Positions 33,230 through 37,317 of a stretch of DNA of 37,317 bases are shown in pieces. Under the pieces are notes generated by a model. The model saw only the letters and a program-made list of their open reading frames with translations, had not been told where the DNA came from and searched no databases. Source of the stretch: Methylococcales bacterium (GTDB lineage: Bacteria; Pseudomonadota; Gammaproteobacteria; Methylococcales; Methylomonadaceae); the NCBI GenBank assembly GCA_009692395.1, contig SHZG01000004.1:1-37317 (forward strand), read 5' to 3'. Positions within the stretch are counted from its first letter, which is position 1, and each line of letters opens with the position of its first letter. A program made the position numbers and the translations under genes.

Positions 33230-34276
33230 CTATTTCCAATCTTCATGAGCCAGTTTGTGATAACCACGTTTTTCTATAAATTGCAGAAACTCTTTTTTAT
33301 CCGTTGTTGGAAATTCAACTTGTATTTCATCCGATAATTTTTTTAACATCATATCGCCAATTGAATCTGCAAATTTACCGCGTAGGGCTTTTTCATACCA
33401 TCGCAGTAAATCGCTTTCAGTGACTATGCTTTGGATTTTCGACTTCCAACCCAGTTGATTAAGCAAGGAAATGATGATTTTCTGCTCCGTATCTTTGCAT
33501 ACAATAACAATACGGTCGGCTGATACCGATGAAACGATGTTTTCTGCCAACTCTTCCGTTAAAGACAGATGTTTGATTTGTATCGCTAGACCAAAATTCG
33601 CCCCACGGTCAGCGGCATTGGTAACGCCAACACGGTTTATTCTGGCTTTAAGATTTATTGTCGTTTGCGCTGGAGTCAGTTGAATAACGCTTTTCGCAAA
33701 ATCGGAAAATTCGTTGAGAATATCAGTTTTATCAGGATTTATGCTAACGGCAACTGAAATTTCAAGTGCCTCAACTAGCGTGGCGAATAAAGCATAAACA
33801 ATAATTTCATACACCTTGTCGATACTTTGGCGTAATCCTGCTTCATGCCAAAATAGTGCCAAAAATTCGTCCAGTTTAAAGTTGCTTTTATCGTGTGTTA
33901 CACAATAATCCAAACCTGTAGTCATTTGATTAAAACGCTGTAGAAACTTGCGATAAATATAGGCTTCAACGATACCGTTTGTCGCTCTATTTTCTTTGCC
34001 AAGTATGTCTAAAACAGCGGGCGGAACGGCATTATCGTTAAAAACATCATCTTGATAACGTGCTGATGAGGTACTGGTTCTGCCTAAAAATTGAATACAA
34101 ATTACGTCGTGCCACTTTTTTGATTTTGTGCGATACGTTGTCAAATCTGAAAGTGTAATGTCTTGTTCTATTCGGTCACGATAAAGAATTTCAGCGATTT
34201 GTATGGATTTATCAAGATGCACCCGCGCTTTATCAATCACTTTATCTAATGCTTGTTTAGCTTCTACAGTATTCAT
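33230..34276 (-). CDS. Type II restriction endonuclease, HaeII family
   Basis: A 348-residue protein that I recognise as similar to R.HaeII (which cuts RGCGC^Y): near the N-terminus ALDKVIDKARVHLDKSIQIAEILYRDR, then LLGRTSTSSARYQDDVFND-like, VEAYIYRKFLQR, FWHEAGLRQSIDKVYEIIVYALF, ARINRVGVTNAADRGANFGLAIQIKHLSLTEELAENIVSS and QSIVTESDLLRWYEKALRGKF. I cannot locate the nuclease triad with certainty, though the (A)DRGANFGLAIQIKHL segment has the layout of a D-x(n)-Q-x-K core. The start overlaps the methyltransferase TGA by four bases, so the two form one operon, MTase first. Family similarity is strong; specificity is inferred. Confidence 0.85.
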   Translation of the reverse strand: MNTVEAKQALDKVIDKARVHLDKSIQIAEILYRDRIEQDITLSDLTTYRTKSKKWHDVICIQFLGRTSTSSARYQDDVFNDNAVPPAVLDILGKENRATNGIVEAYIYRKFLQRFNQMTTGLDYCVTHDKSNFKLDEFLALFWHEAGLRQSIDKVYEIIVYALFATLVEALEISVAVSINPDKTDILNEFSDFAKSVIQLTPAQTTINLKARINRVGVTNAADRGANFGLAIQIKHLSLTEELAENIVSSVSADRIVIVCKDTEQKIIISLLNQLGWKSKIQSIVTESDLLRWYEKALRGKFADSIGDMMLKKLSDEIQVEFPTTDKKEFLQFIEKRGYHKLAHEDWK

Positions 34277-35232
34277 ACTTCTAATTCAGGTAAGCGTAAT
34301 TGTGTTAGTTGTGCTTTAAAAGCCTTTTGTGCCTGTAACGCTTTTATCATTTCACCCGCTATCGCTTTAATCACAGGCACAGATACTGAATTACCTGCCA
34401 CTTTGCGTACACCTGAATAAGGCAACACAATTTTAAAATCATCAGGGAAACCTTGTAAGCGTAGCATTTCTCTAGCCGTTAAACGTCGCACACCATTAAC
34501 TACCAGATAGTTATAACTGCCGCCTGCTCTTAACGCGCACGAATAAGGCAATGCTGAAATATTACCGCCAATATTTTCATGCCATATTGACGGAAACGGT
34601 GGCGTTCCTTTTACGGCATTCAAGCGTTTTTGTTTGATAGTTTCAGACAGAAAATAACTAGGCTCAATAGCACCATCATTTTCTAATAGTTCGCTTAACG
34701 GTTGGTAATAACCTAACGGTGTTGGAAAATCAAAATGTACGGGTTGTAAAAAACCAACAATATAAATGCGCTCACGTTTTTGTGGTAAGCCAAAAGCTAA
34801 CGAATTAAATACACGGCTATAAACGGTATAGCCTAGATTTTTTAATTTTTCCAATATCACTGTAAATGTTTGACTATTATCGTGTGTCATTAGACGTTTG
34901 ACATTTTCTAATAAGAAAGCACGCGGTTTTTTAATTTCTAATATTTTTTCAATACTAAAAAATAATGTGCCGCGTGTATCGGCAAAACCTAAACCTTTGC
35001 CTGCAATACTAAACGGCTGACAAGGAAAACCCGCTAATAAAATATCGTGATTAGGAATATCACTAGGTGCAATTAAATTAATATCACCGTGTGGTATGTC
35101 ACCAAAATTGGCAGCATACATTTTTTGTGCATCGTTATCCCATTCAGAGGAAAACACATTTTCACAGCCGTGTGTTTCAAATCCTAAACGGATTCCGCCG
35201 ATGCCTGCAAATAAATCAATAGTTTTGTACAT
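34273..35232 (-). CDS. DNA (cytosine-5) methyltransferase, HaeII-type
   Basis: A 319-residue C5-methyltransferase. Motif I is DLFAGIGGIRLGFE (6-19), motif IV the catalytic GFPCQPFS with Cys71, motif VI LLENV with Glu109, motif VIII LPQKRERIYIVGF, motif IX RLTAREMLRLQGFPDDF and motif X VAGNSVSVPVI. The target recognition domain lies about 185-240 between VIII and IX. All catalytic residues are intact. It is paired with the HaeII-like nuclease (ATGA overlap), so it should methylate the same site, likely within RGCGCY; I found no such site in the window. Confidence 0.93.
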   Translation of the reverse strand: MYKTIDLFAGIGGIRLGFETHGCENVFSSEWDNDAQKMYAANFGDIPHGDINLIAPSDIPNHDILLAGFPCQPFSIAGKGLGFADTRGTLFFSIEKILEIKKPRAFLLENVKRLMTHDNSQTFTVILEKLKNLGYTVYSRVFNSLAFGLPQKRERIYIVGFLQPVHFDFPTPLGYYQPLSELLENDGAIEPSYFLSETIKQKRLNAVKGTPPFPSIWHENIGGNISALPYSCALRAGGSYNYLVVNGVRRLTAREMLRLQGFPDDFKIVLPYSGVRKVAGNSVSVPVIKAIAGEMIKALQAQKAFKAQLTQLRLPELEV

Positions 35233-35286
35233 TATGTTTTTATCAGAAAAATACGAGCTTTATTAGTATTAAATCCAGAAATACAT

Positions 35287-35311
35287 CTGCGAGGTCTTTG
35301 AGACCTCGCAG
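35287..35311. repeat. Palindrome of the GACCTGCGAGG family
   Basis: An 11-bp perfect stem (CTGCGAGGTCT / AGACCTCGCAG) with a 3-base loop, between the methyltransferase and glnS genes. It shares CTGCGAGGT with 31695-31727. Confidence 0.65.
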
Positions 35312-35325
35312 GTTTGAATGAAACA

Positions 35326-36990
35326 TTAATCCTTAACCCAACCGTCTCTCAATGTCACAGTGCGATTAAATACCAACTTACCATCGACACTATCAACCGC
35401 ATCTAAATAAAAATAACCCGTGCGTTCAAACTGATAACGGTTATCCACACTGGCAGCCGCTAAACTGGCTTCAACGCGGCAAGCACTCAACACTTCTAAA
35501 GAATCGTGATTAATAACATCCAAGAAGTTTTCTTCGCTATCAGGTTGCGGCACGGTGAATAAACGACTGTATAAACGGATTTCAGCAGGTTGAGAATGTG
35601 CTTCTGAGACCCAATGAATCACGCCTTTGACTTTGCGTCCTTCGGGGTTTTTGCCTAAGGTTTCCGTGTCATAAGAACAACGTAATTCAATAATCTTGCC
35701 GTCTGCGTCTTTGATAACTGCATCACAACGCATCACATAAGAACCGCGTAAGCGAACTTCGCCGCCTTCAATCAGTCGTTTGTATTTTGGTGGTGGGATT
35801 TCAGAAAAATCATCCTGTTCAATCAGAATGACTTTAGAAAACGGCACAATACGTTTGCCGAGTTCATGACGTTGCGGATGATTGCTGACCTCTAGCTCCT
35901 CAATACAATCATCGGGATAATTAGTAATCACCACGCGCAAAGGTTGCAACACCGCCATTGCCCGCAAGGCGTTTTCGTTTAAATCTTCGCGTATGCAGTA
36001 TTCCAACACGCCCATTTCTATCCACGAATTTTGTTTAGTCACGCCGATGCGTTCACAAAAATCACGGATAGCTTTAGGGGTAAAACCCGCACGGCGTAAC
36101 CCTGCAATCGTGGGCATACGCGGATCATCCCAACCGTTGACGTGTTTTTCCATCACGAGTTGGTTTAATTTACGTTTGCTGACAATGGTGTATTCCAATT
36201 GCAAACGGGCAAATTCAATTTGTTGTGGATGACAAGCAATGTCGATGTTATCCAATACCCAATCATACAATGGGCGGTGGTCTTCAAATTCTAAAGTACA
36301 TAAAGAATGGGTAATGCCTTCGAGTGCGTCAGAAATACAGTGCGTGTAATCGTACATCGGATAAATACACCACGCATCGCCTGTGCGGTGATGATGCACA
36401 CGGCGAATACGATACAGCGCGGGATCACGCATATTAATATTCGGTGATGCCATGTCGATTTTAGCGCGTAATACATACTGACCATCGGCGAATTCACCTG
36501 CTCGCATTCGTGTGAATAAATCCAGACTTTCTGCAATGGGGCGGTTACGGTTGGGGCTGTCTTGCCCTGCTTCGGTCAATGTGCCACGCAGAGTACGCAT
36601 TTGTTCAGCGGTTAAATTATCAATATAAGCCAAGTCCTTTTCAATCAACTGCACTGCATATTGATACAGCTGTTCAAAATAATCTGAGGCATGATACAAA
36701 CCTGACCATTGAAAACCTAGCCACTGCACATCACGCTCGATGGATTCCATGTATTCGATGCTTTCTTTTTCGGGATTAGTATCGTCAAAACGCAGATTAC
36801 AAGTGCCGTTGTTTTCGATAGCGGTGCCAAAATTTAAACAAATGGATTTTGCATGACCGATATGCAGATAACCATTGGGTTCAGGCGGAAAACGCGTGGC
36901 AACGTTGCCGTTATGTTTGTTGGTTTTTAAATCATTGGCGATGATTTGGCGAATAAAATTGGCAGGCAAGTTAGTTTCGTTGGTAGACAT
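35326..36990 (-). CDS. glnS: Glutaminyl-tRNA synthetase
   Basis: Class I synthetase charging tRNA-Gln directly, an E. coli-type trait of gammaproteobacteria. HIGH lies at 43-46 in FPPEPNGYLHIGHAKS, the ATP loop is VSKRK at 270-274 (KMSKS equivalent, MSKRK in E. coli), and other matches are RFDDTNPEKE, the acceptor-stem block LEFEDHRPLYDWVLDN, ARLQLEYTIVSKR and GVTKQNSWIEM. The 554 residues match E. coli GlnS (554). It is monocistronic; the 180 bases upstream hold a palindrome and then an IS end. Confidence 0.97.
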   Translation of the reverse strand: MSTNETNLPANFIRQIIANDLKTNKHNGNVATRFPPEPNGYLHIGHAKSICLNFGTAIENNGTCNLRFDDTNPEKESIEYMESIERDVQWLGFQWSGLYHASDYFEQLYQYAVQLIEKDLAYIDNLTAEQMRTLRGTLTEAGQDSPNRNRPIAESLDLFTRMRAGEFADGQYVLRAKIDMASPNINMRDPALYRIRRVHHHRTGDAWCIYPMYDYTHCISDALEGITHSLCTLEFEDHRPLYDWVLDNIDIACHPQQIEFARLQLEYTIVSKRKLNQLVMEKHVNGWDDPRMPTIAGLRRAGFTPKAIRDFCERIGVTKQNSWIEMGVLEYCIREDLNENALRAMAVLQPLRVVITNYPDDCIEELEVSNHPQRHELGKRIVPFSKVILIEQDDFSEIPPPKYKRLIEGGEVRLRGSYVMRCDAVIKDADGKIIELRCSYDTETLGKNPEGRKVKGVIHWVSEAHSQPAEIRLYSRLFTVPQPDSEENFLDVINHDSLEVLSACRVEASLAAASVDNRYQFERTGYFYLDAVDSVDGKLVFNRTVTLRDGWVKD

Positions 36991-37096
36991 GAAATTTTTT
37001 TAAATGTAATGAAGGAGTCAGCGGCAAAAGCGCGATATTTGAACAACTGCGATTATACCCTGCACGGTCAAGGTTTTGAAAAAGTGATTTGAGTGT

Positions 37097-37129
37097 AGAC
37101 CTGCAAGGTTTTAAAAACCGCCGAGGTCT
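37097..37129. repeat. Degenerate copy of the GACCTGCGAGG palindrome
   Basis: It aligns without gaps over 33 bases to 31695-31727: AGACCTGCAAGGTTTT on the left arm and AAAACCGCCGAGGTCT on the right. The left arm has one change; the right arm has several, so pairing is partly lost. Confidence 0.65.
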
Positions 37130-37170
37130 GAGTCTAAAAGTGGTTTTATGCACAGAAAGAATCAATGACT

Positions 37171-37189
37171 GGTAGTGGGTTAAATCTGT
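37171..37189. repeat. IS terminal inverted repeat (right copy)
   Basis: An exact 19-bp reverse complement of 250-268, placed 55 bases before the ATG of an InsA-like gene. The adjacent bases inward are similar in both copies with mismatches. Confidence 0.65.
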
Positions 37190-37243
37190 GATGATAGATT
37201 AAAATCACGGGCAGAATAAAATCACACTTACCTAAAAGACCTT

Positions 37244-37317
37244 ATGAGCTGCTACCAAGAAATCACCTGTCCATTCTGTAAAAGTAACCAGATTGGCAAG
37301 TCAGGACGCAATGCAAC
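37244..37317 (+). CDS. IS1-type InsA-like zinc-ribbon protein, N-terminal fragment
   Basis: From the ATG the product reads MSCYQEITCPFCKSNQIGKS and continues GRNA to the window edge. The CPFCxSxxxxKxGRN arrangement is the InsA / zinc-ribbon start of IS1-type transposases (E. coli IS1: CPSCSATDGVVRNGKS). It is truncated by the window end, so no more can be said. Confidence 0.6.
   Translation, partial: MSCYQEITCPFCKSNQIGKSGRNA

Larger units (their letters stand above)
37171..37317 (+). mobile_element. Left-hand end of an insertion sequence with InsA-like ORF (partial)
   Basis: A terminal repeat (37171-37189), a short non-coding lead and the first 24 codons of a zinc-ribbon transposition gene; the window stops there. 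Whether this element is the same type as the one at the left edge, which has an IS630-type tail, cannot be settled here. Confidence 0.6.

Noticed and set aside
1..37317. CRISPR array
   Set aside because: The palindromes found are scattered and unequal; no regular repeat-spacer pattern and no cas genes.

Overview
The window reads as a chromosomal segment of a moderately A+T-rich, LPS-bearing gammaproteobacterium. Supporting features are the Lpt/Kds cassette next to rpoN-hpf-rapZ, the clpS-clpA-infA order, an E. coli-type YajR, HflD, WaaF and a class I GlnRS. The mix of many short palindromic repeats, IS1/IS630-type remnants, a GldA/F/G-like ABC system and a HaeII-type restriction system would suit a member of the Thiotrichales (Beggiatoa/Thiothrix-like). 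That placement is an inference from gene content, not a proven identity.

Layout. Positions 1-268 are the end of an insertion sequence. speA (minus strand) follows, divergent from a tightly packed plus-strand run: kdsD-kdsC-lptC-lptA-lptB-rpoN-hpf-rapZ, with start/stop overlaps in the first five genes. This run makes Kdo, exports LPS and encodes sigma-54 with its usual companions; ptsN, which often sits between hpf and rapZ, is missing. alr and dnaB (minus, 4-base overlap) are divergent from mtaB. From 12.4 to 16 kb lies a looser, decaying patch: a secreted protein of unknown function, a REP-like palindrome, a J-domain/winged-helix gene broken by one in-frame stop, a small cysteine-rich secreted protein, and a NodU/CmcH-type carbamoyltransferase gene broken by two in-frame stops. 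Core genes resume with pip, clpS-clpA, infA, queA and tRNA-Leu(CAA).

From 21.5 to 25.9 kb are an ICMT-like membrane methyltransferase, an ASST-like beta-propeller protein, waaF and yajR. A 248-bp MITE-like inverted-repeat element separates yajR from a 1112-residue PAS-GGDEF-EAL protein. Next is a minus-strand operon, hflD-ABC ATPase-ABC permease-GldG-like protein, then a two-gene HaeII-like restriction-modification operon, then glnS. The last 147 bases are the start of another insertion sequence whose 19-bp terminus is the exact inverted match of the left one. The segment is therefore bracketed by two IS ends, which may also be why an assembly would stop here.

Most notable points: reading the whole window by eye I found no RGCGCY (HaeII) site although near-miss hexamers are common, which fits the HaeII-like system being functional or long resident; three in-frame nonsense codons without any frameshift are clustered in 1.7 kb; and several families of short palindromes, plus the MITE, populate nearly every intergenic gap. 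I saw no clear new defence or biosynthetic system beyond these.
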